DNA from: Oscillospiraceae bacterium
GTDB lineage: Bacteria; Bacillota; Clostridia; Oscillospirales; Oscillospiraceae
Length of the DNA: 64,000 nt
NCBI GenBank assembly: GCA_009780435.1
Contig: WRAB01000012.1
Span: 1 to 64,000 of the forward strand
Reading direction: 5' to 3'
The stretch's first letter is position 1. Each line of letters starts with the position of its first letter. Below the pieces are notes generated by a model that saw nothing but the letters and a program-made list of their open reading frames with translations, did no database searches and was not told where the DNA came from. Below, one piece after another: positions 7,312-15,808 of this stretch. The translations under genes and the position numbers were made by a program.

Positions 7312-7767
7312 CTAATTGGCCCGTCTGGAGACTTTCAGCCCCGACTGCCGGACGAAGGCGCTTCGGGCGAAGACCTCCTCGGATACGCCGGTGAGCACCT
7401 CTCCCAAATCCTCCCGCATGAGGGCGGTCACTTCTTGGCCGGCGTCCACATAGCGCACATCCAGCCGCTTCATGGGGGTAGCACCCAGAGCCGTGCGCTG
7501 GATGGCGATCCGCTGTCCTTCGGACTCCACCTCCATGACCCCCTCCATAGACACGCCAGACCAGGGGCGGTATTTGGTCTTCTCCGACAGATATCCGATC
7601 TTATCCCGCACGGCGGTATTGACGCCGTAGAGCATGGCCCGGATAAAAGCGCACCAGGTGCTCTTCCCCTGCTCGTTGGGGGCCTGGATAATATTTAAGC
7701 CCGGCACGAACGCCATCCGACCATTTTTCAACACGCCGAAGGAGGCGGCCAATCGTCTAATTATCAT
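7312..7767 (-). CDS. YhaN-like AAA ATPase, N-terminal part (frameshifted gene)
   Basis: A 151-residue fragment holding the N-terminal ATPase half: MIIRRLAASFGVL, a Walker A of the form PNEQGKST, and the conserved VRQSGL near the end. It then leaves frame and stops at TAG in the next few codons (SRRAN). A one-base deletion in minus-strand GTCTCCAGACGG, at about 7322-7333, restores the frame to the downstream piece. The Walker A half without the signature and Walker B half cannot form a working ATPase. It lies 6 bp from the YhaO-like gene, the normal partner of YhaN. Confidence 0.85.
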   Translation of the reverse strand: MIIRRLAASFGVLKNGRMAFVPGLNIIQAPNEQGKSTWCAFIRAMLYGVNTAVRDKIGYLSEKTKYRPWSGVSMEGVMEVESEGQRIAIQRTALGATPMKRLDVRYVDAGQEVTALMREDLGEVLTGVSEEVFARSAFVRQSGLKVSRRAN

Positions 7768-7773
7768 AGTCGT

Positions 7774-8877
7774 CTATACCCTCCACTGCTCGCCCTGATC
7801 TATGGCGGCCAAGGCGTAGCGGACCGCCAGAACAATCTTCTCCCGCTCTGTCTCGTCTCCGGCCTCGTATCTGCTTCGCATCTTGCGCAGGAACAGGCCC
7901 CGGAGGGTGTCCTCCTCCGCCTGGGTCCAGATGTCCCGGCGGATTCGGGTGTGGTCACGGATTTCTAAGTAAAAAAACCGATCTGCCAGGGCTTTGGTGA
8001 GGGCATCCAACTCCAGTTTGCCGTCGTATTCCCCGGTGAGCGCAATCCGGTAAATATCCCGCTCTGTCCCTTGGGGCAGGGCCGCCGTGACGGCGGCGAG
8101 TACGTCCAACTTGTCCGTGAGGTCTGCTTGCAGTTTGTGATATTGTCGGCTGCCCAGTTCTATAAAGCGGGTGGTCGTTTTATGTTGATCCACCTCGACC
8201 AATAGGACGCCCTTTGGTCCCATCTCGTCAAAGCCACGGCCCTCCGGTGCGCCGCTGTAGGTATAGTATGTATCCCCAGATTGCATAAGTCCCGGATAGC
8301 TGTGGTGGTGGCCCAGGGCCAGATAGTGTAGCCCCGTCGCGGCAATCTGATGTTCGGTGATGTGGTTATAGGGGTTGTAGGCCCCCTCCGCCCCCAGTTG
8401 TCCGTGGAGGGCCATGACGTGGATCTTGCTCCTATCTTCGATGGGGGGAAACTCCGCCAAAAGACCGGGAGAGGCGGCGGACACAAAGGCCGCGCCCCAG
8501 ATTACGACCCCCTTGTCCGGAAGCTCCACCGCCTCCGGCTGGGTGGATTTGAATACGTGGACGTGTTCCGGTAAGTTCAACACCGCCCAGGGGGAGTACC
8601 TGTGATAATAGTCGTGGTTACCCGGCGCGATGAATACAGGGGTCTTAATCTTCTCAAAGGCGGCCATGAGGGCTTCGCCTGTCTCGTAATAGCTCTTGTT
8701 GCTGTCCAGCAGGTCGCCGGAGAGGAGCACGGCATCTACTTGCTCTGCATTGGCCAAATCCGCCAATCTGTCTAAGAGCTCTCTCTGTTCCTGCCGCCGC
8801 TGAGCGGCCTTTTCTTCCGGCAGGGCGTCAAAGGGAGAATCCAGATGGAAATCCGCCCCGTGTAGTAGTTTAATCAT
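7774..8877 (-). CDS. YhaO-like metallophosphoesterase (SbcD/Mre11 family)
   Basis: A 367-residue calcineurin-like phosphoesterase of the DNA-exonuclease type. Metal-binding motifs are in order: GADFHLD (D-x-H), GDLLDS, GNHDYY, then MALHGQ and ALGHHH. The family (YhaO, SbcD, Mre11) cleaves DNA ends and normally works with an SMC-like ATPase, here the broken YhaN-like gene immediately downstream. It overlaps the upstream ymdB gene by 8 bp, so the three genes form an operon. All metal ligands look intact, so this partner has not decayed even though the ATPase is frameshifted. Confidence 0.9.
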   Translation of the reverse strand: MIKLLHGADFHLDSPFDALPEEKAAQRRQEQRELLDRLADLANAEQVDAVLLSGDLLDSNKSYYETGEALMAAFEKIKTPVFIAPGNHDYYHRYSPWAVLNLPEHVHVFKSTQPEAVELPDKGVVIWGAAFVSAASPGLLAEFPPIEDRSKIHVMALHGQLGAEGAYNPYNHITEHQIAATGLHYLALGHHHSYPGLMQSGDTYYTYSGAPEGRGFDEMGPKGVLLVEVDQHKTTTRFIELGSRQYHKLQADLTDKLDVLAAVTAALPQGTERDIYRIALTGEYDGKLELDALTKALADRFFYLEIRDHTRIRRDIWTQAEEDTLRGLFLRKMRSRYEAGDETEREKIVLAVRYALAAIDQGEQWRV

Positions 8878-9646
8878 GGATTCTCAATACCTCCGCGTGT
8901 TCGGTTTTCCCCGTCTCTGTATCCACTGTGAAGATGGCGCACTCCAATTTGCATTTCCCGGTTGCCGCCTCGAATCTGCTCCGGGGATTGCCCAGAAACA
9001 TGGAGATGGACTGCTCCGGCTTTACCCCCAGCACCGAGTGGATCGGCCCCGTCATACCGATGTCCGTCACGTAACCGGACCCTTTGGGGAGCACGGTGGC
9101 ATCCGAGGTCTGGACGTGGGTATGGGTCCCCCAGACCACGGATACTCTGCCGTCTAGGTAATGGCCCATGGCCAGCTTTTCGCCGGTGCCTTCGGCGTGG
9201 AAATCCACCAGTATGATATCCGCCTGCTCGTCGGCCAGCAGTTGATCCATGGCTAAGAATGGGTTCTCCGCCCCGAAATCCATGGCGAACCGGCCCAGGA
9301 GGTTGACCACCAGAACCGTGCCGAACGCCCGCTCAATCCGGACGAATCCACGGCCCGGCACCTGGGGCGCGTAGTTCAACGGGCGGATGATGTTGAGACT
9401 CTCGTCTAAATAGGGGATGATCTCTTTTCTGCCCCAGGTATGGTTGCCCAGGGTGATCACATCGGCCCCGGCGTCAAAGATCTCCTCCGCCTGGGCGGGG
9501 GTCAAGCCGTTGACCGCGACGTTCTCCCCGTTGACCACTGTAAAGTCGATAGACCGCATGGCGATGATAGATCGCAGGTGGCGCGCCAGATAGTCCAAGC
9601 CCCCCCGGCCCACGACGTCTCCCACGGCCAGAACATTGATTTTCAT
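8870..9646 (-). CDS. ymdB: YmdB-family cyclic nucleotide phosphodiesterase
   Basis: A 258-residue TIGR00282/YmdB metallophosphoesterase. The di-metal ligands of the family are all present: Asp in AVGDVVGR, Glu-Asn in NGENVAVNG, Asn-His in LGNHTWG, His in VDFHAEGTGEK and the HxH in GTHTHVQT. In Bacillus YmdB hydrolyses 2',3'-cyclic nucleotides and affects biofilm and motility decisions; in many Firmicutes it lies near rny. Here it heads a transcript with the YhaO-like gene (8-bp overlap) and lies 6 bp after the lipid kinase gene. Confidence 0.95.
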   Translation of the reverse strand: MKINVLAVGDVVGRGGLDYLARHLRSIIAMRSIDFTVVNGENVAVNGLTPAQAEEIFDAGADVITLGNHTWGRKEIIPYLDESLNIIRPLNYAPQVPGRGFVRIERAFGTVLVVNLLGRFAMDFGAENPFLAMDQLLADEQADIILVDFHAEGTGEKLAMGHYLDGRVSVVWGTHTHVQTSDATVLPKGSGYVTDIGMTGPIHSVLGVKPEQSISMFLGNPRSRFEAATGKCKLECAIFTVDTETGKTEHAEVLRIHD

Positions 9647-9652
9647 AAAAGG

Positions 9653-10552
9653 TTACTCCGTTTCCTTGGGTACTAGAATCTGTACGCCGGGTTGCAGGAT
9701 TTGAAAGTCGACCTCCTGGTGGAGGCCACCGGCCTCGCCGTCTCTGGTCCAGGGGACCGGCTCTTCAAACTGGAACCGGGCCTCTTTAGCACGGAATATT
9801 TGTACGTATTTGGAGTCGTACTTCTGGGTGACGATATCCATGAACAGCGCGTTTAGGGCCATGAGGCTCCTGGGGTTTTTCACTAGGATGATCTCAAATT
9901 CCCCGTCCCCCAAGTCCACAAGCTCCGGCCGGAGCTTCACAAGCCCCGCGATAGACGTGGTGTTGGACACCCCGCCGAAGATGAACTTTCCCTCAACCCG
10001 CTTTCCGCCGTCGTACTCCACCACCAGTTTCCGGGGGATGATCTTTCCCAGGTGGCCCATCCCCTCCAGCACATAGGCCAGGTGGCCCAGGGTCTGCTTA
10101 TTCTCCGCAGGGGTCTGGTAAGAGACCTCGGTAAAGGCGCCAAAGGCGGCAATATAGGCGAAATGCTTTCCGCCAAACAGTCCCACGTCAAAGGGGATCG
10201 GTGTGCCGACGAGGGCGATCCGGGCCGCTTCCGCCGCATCTTTGGGCAGACGCAAGGTGGCGGCCACATCGTTGGCGGTCCCCATGGGGATATAGCCCAC
10301 AGGCGGACGATTCTCCAGGGCCATGAGTCCGGCGATGGTCTCGCTCAAAGTGCCGTCTCCGCCGCAACAGACCACGATATCGTACTTGTGGGCATGGGCC
10401 GCTACAAGCTCTGTGGCGTGTCCGCCGTGGGTGGTCATATAGACCGTGGCGACGGCGTCGTTTTGACAAAACGCCTCCAGAACCTCGGGAATATTCGTCC
10501 GGTACTGCCCCGTTCCCGCCCTAGGGTTTATGATGAGCATAATTTGTTTCAT
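9653..10552 (-). CDS. Diacylglycerol kinase-family lipid kinase (YegS/BmrU type)
   Basis: About 299 residues. The N-terminal nucleotide-binding domain shows INPRAGTG, CCGGDGTLSETIAGL and PMGTANDVAATL, the GGDGT and G-T-x-N-D motifs of the DgkB/YegS superfamily. A C-terminal beta-sandwich substrate domain follows. The enzyme would phosphorylate diacylglycerol or a related lipid at the membrane. The start is ambiguous: GGAG lies 6 bases before ATG 10552, 3 before ATG 10555 and overlaps a TTG at 10564, so 10552 is preferred. It is probably the first gene of the lipid kinase-ymdB-yhaO-yhaN operon. Confidence 0.9.
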   Translation of the reverse strand: MKQIMLIINPRAGTGQYRTNIPEVLEAFCQNDAVATVYMTTHGGHATELVAAHAHKYDIVVCCGGDGTLSETIAGLMALENRPPVGYIPMGTANDVAATLRLPKDAAEAARIALVGTPIPFDVGLFGGKHFAYIAAFGAFTEVSYQTPAENKQTLGHLAYVLEGMGHLGKIIPRKLVVEYDGGKRVEGKFIFGGVSNTTSIAGLVKLRPELVDLGDGEFEIILVKNPRSLMALNALFMDIVTQKYDSKYVQIFRAKEARFQFEEPVPWTRDGEAGGLHQEVDFQILQPGVQILVPKETE

Positions 10553-10692
10553 CATGCGCTCCAAAGATATAAAATATCATGATATTTTTGACAGCAATAT
10601 CACAACACTTTTATTTTATCAAATACAGGCGCTTTTGTCTATGATTGGCACATGATTTCGTCGGGATCGAAGTGATCTGCCTGTTCCGTATC

Positions 10693-11577
10693 CTATCCCC
10701 GAATTTCGGTGCCTGTCAAGTCTTCATAGTATTTGGCGATAATACAGTGGTCTTTTTGATCCAGGCCCTGCGCACTTAGCAAATGCATGATCTCTGTGAT
10801 CTGGGCGGTGAAGGGCAGAGAAATGCCAAGCGCATGGCCTGTGTGCAAAGCATTTGTCAAGTCTTTGATATGCAGGGCTAGTTTAAAGCCGGGGTTGAAG
10901 TTGTCGTCGAGGATCATGGGGACTTTTGCGTTCATGACTGTGGAACCCGCCAGACCGCCCCGGATGGCCGCAAAGACTTTGTCGGGGGCGACACCTGCTC
11001 TCGTGGAGAGGGTAAAGGCCTCACAGACGGCGGCGATATTTAAGGCCACGATGATCTGGTTGGCCAGCTTTGCGGTATTACCGGCGCCGATGCCGCCGCA
11101 GTATACGGTGGAAGCGCCCATGGCCATTAAGATATCGTAAACTTGGTGAAACACGGCCTCGCAACCGCCCACCATAATAGATAGGGTGCCGTCTATGGCT
11201 TTCGGTTCGCCGCCGGATACGGGGGCGTCCAGCATGGCGACGCCTTTTTCAGCACAGGCGGCGTGGATTTTCTGCGCTATATCGGGTGCGATAGAGGACA
11301 TATCCACCAGGACTGCACCCGCCTGCGCCGCTTCAAGCAGGCCGCCTGTACCCAGGACAACTTCCTCAACTTCCGGGCCATTTGGCAGCATCGTGATAAT
11401 GAGTTTGCATTGCCTCGCCACCTCTGAGACGGAGATGGCGGCCTCGGCCCCCGCTGTGGCCGCCGCCTCTATACGTGCTGCGACAATATCATAAGCCAAA
11501 ATTTCATGCCCTGCTTTTAAGAGATTTTTTACCATTGGGCTGCCCATTATGCCGAGTCCAATAAATCCAATTTTCAT
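10693..11577 (-). CDS. garR: 2-hydroxy-3-oxopropionate (tartronate semialdehyde) reductase
   Basis: A 294-residue beta-hydroxyacid dehydrogenase. The Rossmann start is MKIGFIGLGIMGSPMVKNLL. The substrate motif DAPVSGGEPKAIDGTLSIMVGG and the catalytic Lys region GAGNTAKLANQIIVALNIAAV match the tartronate semialdehyde reductase (GarR/GlxR) branch, which makes D-glycerate using NAD(P)H. The start ATG 11577 follows GAGGGATG; an upstream extension lacks support. It is divergent from the GntP permease and glycerate kinase genes, which fits import and phosphorylation of glycerate. The subfamily assignment rests on motifs and context; 3-hydroxyisobutyrate dehydrogenase is the main alternative. Confidence 0.85.
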   Translation of the reverse strand: MKIGFIGLGIMGSPMVKNLLKAGHEILAYDIVAARIEAAATAGAEAAISVSEVARQCKLIITMLPNGPEVEEVVLGTGGLLEAAQAGAVLVDMSSIAPDIAQKIHAACAEKGVAMLDAPVSGGEPKAIDGTLSIMVGGCEAVFHQVYDILMAMGASTVYCGGIGAGNTAKLANQIIVALNIAAVCEAFTLSTRAGVAPDKVFAAIRGGLAGSTVMNAKVPMILDDNFNPGFKLALHIKDLTNALHTGHALGISLPFTAQITEIMHLLSAQGLDQKDHCIIAKYYEDLTGTEIRG

Positions 11578-11624
11578 ACGATCACATCCCTCTGCGTATT
11601 TACAAAAGTGTAGCATAAATTTAA

Positions 11625-11653
11625 TTGACACACAACCTGTGCCGTGCTATAGT
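11625..11653 (+). promoter_or_regulatory. Promoter of permease/kinase operon
   Basis: TTGACA, 17 bp, TATAGT, 105 bp before the permease start. The long 5' leader contains no hairpin that I recognise. Confidence 0.8.
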
Positions 11654-11758
11654 TTTGCTAGAAAATTGTATTTGAAAAAAGAGATGGGAAGGGAGGGCGT
11701 GGGTGCGTGCCGAGCGTGAAGAACGGAAAAAATATTTGAAATAAGGGAGAATATTAAC

Positions 11759-13186
11759 ATGACAGGAATTGGACTTATTATTGTATTTCTAATCTCAATC
11801 GTCATTATGATTTTGGCGATCTCTAAGTTAAAACTCCATCCGTTTTTGGCAATCATGGGTATCGCCGTTATCCTTGGGTTTGTGGCGGGCATCCCAATTA
11901 TGGATCAGGTAGCCGACGGAGAAATCCAACAGCGGGGTATCGTCTGGGTTGTCGGCCAAGGATTCCAGACCATATTTGCGGGCATTGGGATTGTAATCAT
12001 CTTAGGTGCGCTCATCGGCAGCATTTTGGAGGCCACGGGCGGTGCGTTTAAAATCGCCGACATGATTATCCGCCTGTTGGGGAAAGCCAGCCCCACGTTG
12101 GCCGTAATCGTCATGGGCTGGGTCGTATCCATCCCTGTGTTCTGCGACAGCGGATTTGTTATCATCAACCCGGTCAGGCGCTCTATTGTAAAACGTACCG
12201 GTGTGAGCGGCGTCGCCACGGCTGTGGGCCTGGGCGCCGGTCTCTACACCTCCCATGTCTTAGTGCCGCTGACCCCCGGCCCTCTCGCCGCCGCCGATAT
12301 CCTCGGCATGGGCGACTTTTTGATTACGGTCATGTGGGTGTCTGTGATCGTGTCCATCCCCTCGCTGATCGCCGTCTATTTCTGGTCTGTGTGGCGCGGG
12401 AAGAAAGACCAGTCTGAAGAAGATCTGGCCATCCAGCAAGACGAGACCGTGAAATCCTACGATGAACTGGTAAAAGAGTTTGGCGGGCTACCCAACGGTT
12501 TCTTGTCCTTAGCGCCCATTCTCATGCCGATTCTGTTCATGGCCATCGGCTCCATTGCAGGCATTGGTGCCGTTGCGGATTTTTTCCGCTTGGAAGGCAC
12601 TGCCTTCACCGTCCTCAGATTCCTGGGGACGCCCATTGTGGCCCTCACCATCGGCTTCTTGTTCGCCGTGCTGCTCTTGGCAATTACTAAGAAGATGGAG
12701 AAATTTAACGGGCTGACCAATGACACCTTGAAGATGCTGGGGCCGATTCTCTTCATCACCGCCGCCGGTGCCACCCTGGGCCGCATTATCACGGAATCTG
12801 ACATGATGCCGTTTATCGAGGCAAATGCCGGTGCACTGGTATGGATGGGTCTATTCTTCCCCTTCTTTGTATCCGCCATTATCAAGACCGCACAGGGGTC
12901 GTCCACGGTGGCTATGATTGTCACTGCGAATATTATGGTGCCGCTAATGGCCAGCATGGGCTTTACCTCTCACATCGCCATTGCGCTCACCGTAATGGCA
13001 ATTGGCGCCGGCTCTATGATGGCTTCCCACGCAAACGATTCCTATTTCTGGGTGGTGAACAACCTCTCGGGCCAGACGCCGCAACAGGGCTATAAAAACT
13101 GGACCTCTATGACAGTGGTGCAGGGCTTTGCGTGTATGGCGGGCATCTTTGCGTTCTACCTGATCTATTCGCTAATCGCGGGCTAA
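11759..13186 (+). CDS. GntP-family gluconate/glycerate permease
   Basis: A 475-residue polytopic membrane protein of the GntP (gluconate:H+ symporter) family, with about 12 segments. Diagnostic stretches are GFQTIFAGIGIVIILGALIG, SIPVFCDSGFVI and, near the end, AIGAGSMMASHANDSYFWV. GntP members move gluconate, glycerate or related sugar acids. Glycerate is favoured here because a glycerate 2-kinase starts 16 bp downstream and a tartronate semialdehyde reductase is divergent. Specificity cannot be read from the sequence. Confidence 0.92.
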   Translation: MTGIGLIIVFLISIVIMILAISKLKLHPFLAIMGIAVILGFVAGIPIMDQVADGEIQQRGIVWVVGQGFQTIFAGIGIVIILGALIGSILEATGGAFKIADMIIRLLGKASPTLAVIVMGWVVSIPVFCDSGFVIINPVRRSIVKRTGVSGVATAVGLGAGLYTSHVLVPLTPGPLAAADILGMGDFLITVMWVSVIVSIPSLIAVYFWSVWRGKKDQSEEDLAIQQDETVKSYDELVKEFGGLPNGFLSLAPILMPILFMAIGSIAGIGAVADFFRLEGTAFTVLRFLGTPIVALTIGFLFAVLLLAITKKMEKFNGLTNDTLKMLGPILFITAAGATLGRIITESDMMPFIEANAGALVWMGLFFPFFVSAIIKTAQGSSTVAMIVTANIMVPLMASMGFTSHIAIALTVMAIGAGSMMASHANDSYFWVVNNLSGQTPQQGYKNWTSMTVVQGFACMAGIFAFYLIYSLIAG

Positions 13187-13201
13187 TTTGGGGGTGTTTC
13201 A

Positions 13202-14446
13202 ATGAACATTCACAGTGATGCACAAGGGATGATCCAACGTATCATCGCCGACAATATGCCCCAGCAGGCCGTGGAGAACGCCCTGGCCGCCCACGCCTTT
13301 ACGGGTAATATATACCTGGTGTCCATCGGCAAGGCGGCGTGGACCATGGCGGAAAAAGCCGCAGATTTTCTGGGGGATCGCCTGGTACAAGGGATCGTGA
13401 TCACGAAATACGAGCACGCCCAGGGGCCGCTGCCCCGTATAGAGGTCTATGAGGCGGGGCACCCCGTGGCCGATGAAAATACCATCGCCGCCACCCAGAA
13501 GTGTATCGATATGGTGCAGGGCCTGGGTGCCGGAGACGAACTGCTGTTTCTGGTATCCGGCGGCGGCTCGGCCCTGTTTGAAGCGCCTCTGGAGGGGATC
13601 GGCCTGGGGGACATACAAAATGTCACCAATCAACTCTTGGCCAGCGGTGCCGACATTGTGGAGATCAATATGATCCGCAAGCGGTTTTCCGCTGTGAAGG
13701 CGGGGCGCTTTGCCCAGCTGGCGGCCCCGGCCAAGGTATTCGCCATCATCCTCTCTGACGTATTGGGAGACCGCCTGGACTCCATCGCATCGGGGCCCGC
13801 CGTGTCGGATCACTCGACGATTGAAGATGCGGCGAGAGTGGCGGAGAAATACAACCTCCAGATGAGCGAGCTGCAGCGGGAATATCTATTGCAGGAGACG
13901 CCCAAAGCCATCGACAATGTAAAAACAGTCATTACCGGCAGTGTGCGTACCCTCTGTGACGCCGCCGCCAAAGCCGCTGAATCGTTGGGCTATACGCCTA
14001 TCGTGCTGACTACCATCAAGAACTGTGAGGCCAGCGAGGCGGGGCGGCTGCTGGCATCCATTGCGGCGGATACCCATGCCGGGCGGAACTCGTTCCAGAG
14101 ACCCTGCGCCATCATAACGGGCGGTGAGACCGTTGTCACCGTCAAGGGCGACGGCAAAGGTGGCCGCAATCAGGAGATCGCCTTAGCCGCCGCAAAAGGG
14201 ATCGTGGGGCTGGAGGATGTCCTGATCTTCAGCCTGGGCTCCGACGGCACCGACGGCCCCACAGACGCCGCCGGCGGCATTGTAGACGGCACCACCGCCG
14301 GGAAGCTAAAAGCCCAGGGCCTGGATATCGACAAAGTCCTGGCCAGTAACGACTCCTACAACGCCCTGGCCGCAATCGATAGCCTAATTATCACGGGGCC
14401 TACAGGGACAAATGTGAATGATGTGAGTGTGGTTCTCTGCGACTAA
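13202..14446 (+). CDS. Glycerate 2-kinase (MOFRL family)
   Basis: A 414-residue type II glycerate kinase that phosphorylates D-glycerate at O2 to give 2-phosphoglycerate for lower glycolysis. The N-terminal DUF4147 domain shows SIGKAAWTM, FLVSGGGSAL and NMIRKRFSAVKAGR; the C-terminal MOFRL domain shows GGETVVTVKGDGKGGRNQE and SLGSDGTDGPTDAAGG. All expected motifs are present. The gene follows the permease by 16 bp with a GGGGGTG binding site and ends in a strong hairpin. Confidence 0.95.
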   Translation: MNIHSDAQGMIQRIIADNMPQQAVENALAAHAFTGNIYLVSIGKAAWTMAEKAADFLGDRLVQGIVITKYEHAQGPLPRIEVYEAGHPVADENTIAATQKCIDMVQGLGAGDELLFLVSGGGSALFEAPLEGIGLGDIQNVTNQLLASGADIVEINMIRKRFSAVKAGRFAQLAAPAKVFAIILSDVLGDRLDSIASGPAVSDHSTIEDAARVAEKYNLQMSELQREYLLQETPKAIDNVKTVITGSVRTLCDAAAKAAESLGYTPIVLTTIKNCEASEAGRLLASIAADTHAGRNSFQRPCAIITGGETVVTVKGDGKGGRNQEIALAAAKGIVGLEDVLIFSLGSDGTDGPTDAAGGIVDGTTAGKLKAQGLDIDKVLASNDSYNALAAIDSLIITGPTGTNVNDVSVVLCD

Positions 14447-14472
14447 GTTGCATCGTTCGTCAAAATTGCGAT

Positions 14473-14510
14473 AAATCCGAACCCGTGCCGCCCGGCACGG
14501 GTTCGGATTT
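14473..14510 (+). terminator. Terminator of glycerate operon
   Basis: A near-perfect 17-bp stem (AAATCCGAACCCGTGCC with its complement) and a 3-4 nt loop. The downstream U-tract is poor, so it may also act as a processing hairpin. Confidence 0.65.
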
Positions 14511-14523
14511 GTCCGTTCCGGCA

Positions 14524-14552
14524 TTGAAAAACCGCGGATTTCTTGGTATACT
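14524..14552 (+). promoter_or_regulatory. Promoter of aldolase gene
   Basis: TTGAAA, 17 bp, TATACT, 108 bp before the aldolase start. Confidence 0.75.
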
Positions 14553-14660
14553 GTGGAAAAGCGAGAACTTTGAATCACTCGAAATTAGGATGAGCAATAG
14601 CGCCGCAGACAGATGGTTTGAAAGACCATATAGAAAAAATATACCTGGAGGGAATAGACA

Positions 14661-15503
14661 ATGGGCATAGAGAGAGTCAGCACAATCCTAAAAATGGCCG
14701 ATGAGGCCAATACCTCGGCAATCGCATTCAACTGCCTCGATTACAGCATGGTAAAAAGCGTTATCACAGTGGCAGAGGAGTTAAATAAGCCTGTCATCTG
14801 TATGCTTTATCCCAATGATGTGCTCTTGCATCGCTGGACGGAGCCGGCCGTGTTCGCCGCCATGGTCAGAGCGTTGGCGAAAGACGTAAAGGTACCGATC
14901 GGTCTGCACTTAGACCATAGTAGCGATTTTGAATATATCGTCGCCGCAATCCGTGACGGGTTTAGCTCTGTGATGTATGACGGCTCGGCGTTGTCTCTTG
15001 CGGAAAATATCGCAAACACGAGAGAAGTCGTCAAAGTGGCCCATGTCCTCGGCGCAGATGTGGAGGCCGAGCTCGGACAGGTTGGATTTGCAGATACCGT
15101 CGCCGATCAGTCGAATATAGACATGTATACAAAACCGGAAGTTGTAAAGGCCTTCCACGAGGAGACGGGATGCGACTCTGTCGCCATCTCCATCGGCAGC
15201 GCCCACGGCTTCTACAAGGAGACCCCACGACTGGATATTGAGCGGCTAAAGGCGATCAATGCGGCAACGGATGTCCCCCTGGTACTACACGGGGGCAGTG
15301 GCATCCCCGAGGATCAGCTGGAGGTCGCTTTTAGAGAGGGGATCAACAAGTTCAATGTCGGCACAGAATTCTTCTGGCTGTACTATGAGACCATAAAACA
15401 ACAGGCCACGAAAGAGGGCAGTGTGTTACACGATTTACCGAGCGCGATCCAAGAAAAGCTGCGTGAATACCTGCGGACAAAAATGCAGTTGTGTAAGATG
15501 TAA
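14661..15503 (+). CDS. Class II ketose-bisphosphate aldolase
   Basis: A 280-residue zinc aldolase of the FbaA/GatY/KbaY family. The catalytic Asp and Zn ligand are in GLHLDHSSDFE, a Zn Glu in DVEAELGQVGF, His in GSAHGFYK and the phosphate/Zn loop is LHGGSGIPEDQL followed by KFNVGTE. It cleaves a ketose bisphosphate to dihydroxyacetone phosphate and an aldehyde; fructose- and tagatose-bisphosphate versions cannot be told apart here. It has its own promoter and terminator, so its link to the adjacent glycerate genes is only positional. A GGAGG-like site precedes ATG 14661. Confidence 0.9.
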   Translation: MGIERVSTILKMADEANTSAIAFNCLDYSMVKSVITVAEELNKPVICMLYPNDVLLHRWTEPAVFAAMVRALAKDVKVPIGLHLDHSSDFEYIVAAIRDGFSSVMYDGSALSLAENIANTREVVKVAHVLGADVEAELGQVGFADTVADQSNIDMYTKPEVVKAFHEETGCDSVAISIGSAHGFYKETPRLDIERLKAINAATDVPLVLHGGSGIPEDQLEVAFREGINKFNVGTEFFWLYYETIKQQATKEGSVLHDLPSAIQEKLREYLRTKMQLCKM

Positions 15504-15504
15504 T

Positions 15505-15542
15505 AAAAAGCCCCCGCAATGCAAAATTGCAGGGGCTTTCCC
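15505..15542 (+). terminator. Terminator after aldolase
   Basis: AGCCCCCGCAA and TTGCAGGGGCT form a stem with a short loop, flanked by AAAAA and TTTCCCC. Confidence 0.75.
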
Positions 15543-15560
15543 CTATTTCCATCGAAATCC

Positions 15561-15589
15561 TTGACAAAACATTTTTCCAGTGGTACTCT
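15561..15589 (+). promoter_or_regulatory. Purine operon promoter
   Basis: TTGACA, 17 bp, TACTCT. The -35 is perfect and the -10 weak. It gives a transcript start about 210 nt before purE. Confidence 0.6.
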
Positions 15590-15594
15590 TTTCG

Positions 15595-15808
15595 AGGACA
15601 CATCGTTAAAAAGTAAATCGTGCGGGAAGAGTAGGGGGCAGTGTTATGACCTTTGTTGTAGTACATGTTGATTATCAGTCTGCCATACACCGAGAGGCCC
15701 ACGATAAAGTTGTATCTTTTTTGAATCGGACATCAAGACAATTGGGACAATAGCGGGAACATTACGCCATTGTCTTTTTTTATTGAAAACAACACATGGA
15801 GGGGTCAA
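15595..15808 (+). promoter_or_regulatory. Structured purE leader with attenuator-like terminator
   Basis: This leader of about 210 nt has a long-range stem (ATCGTG-C-GGG near 15617 with CCCACGAT near 15697) enclosing a second stem (GGCAG near 15636, CTGCC near 15680). It is followed by the hairpin GACAATaGCG/CGCcATTGTC and seven T residues at 15746-15781, ending 28 nt before purE. A terminator placed between a promoter and purE indicates attenuation. I could not match the purine, ZTP, THF or PRPP (ykkC-2b) consensus by eye, so the ligand is unassigned. Confidence 0.55.

Noticed and set aside
7312-7340. Programmed -1 frameshift in the YhaN-like gene
   Set aside because: No X-XXY-YYZ slippery heptamer or downstream pseudoknot is visible, and YhaN is not known to be recoded.
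14485-14670. A 61-codon open frame before the aldolase
   Set aside because: It runs through the terminator hairpin and the aldolase promoter and has no ribosome binding site.
15595-15808. purE leader as a standard guanine/adenine riboswitch
   Set aside because: The conserved loop and junction sequences (TTTCTAC-type J2/3, GATATGG loop) are not present.
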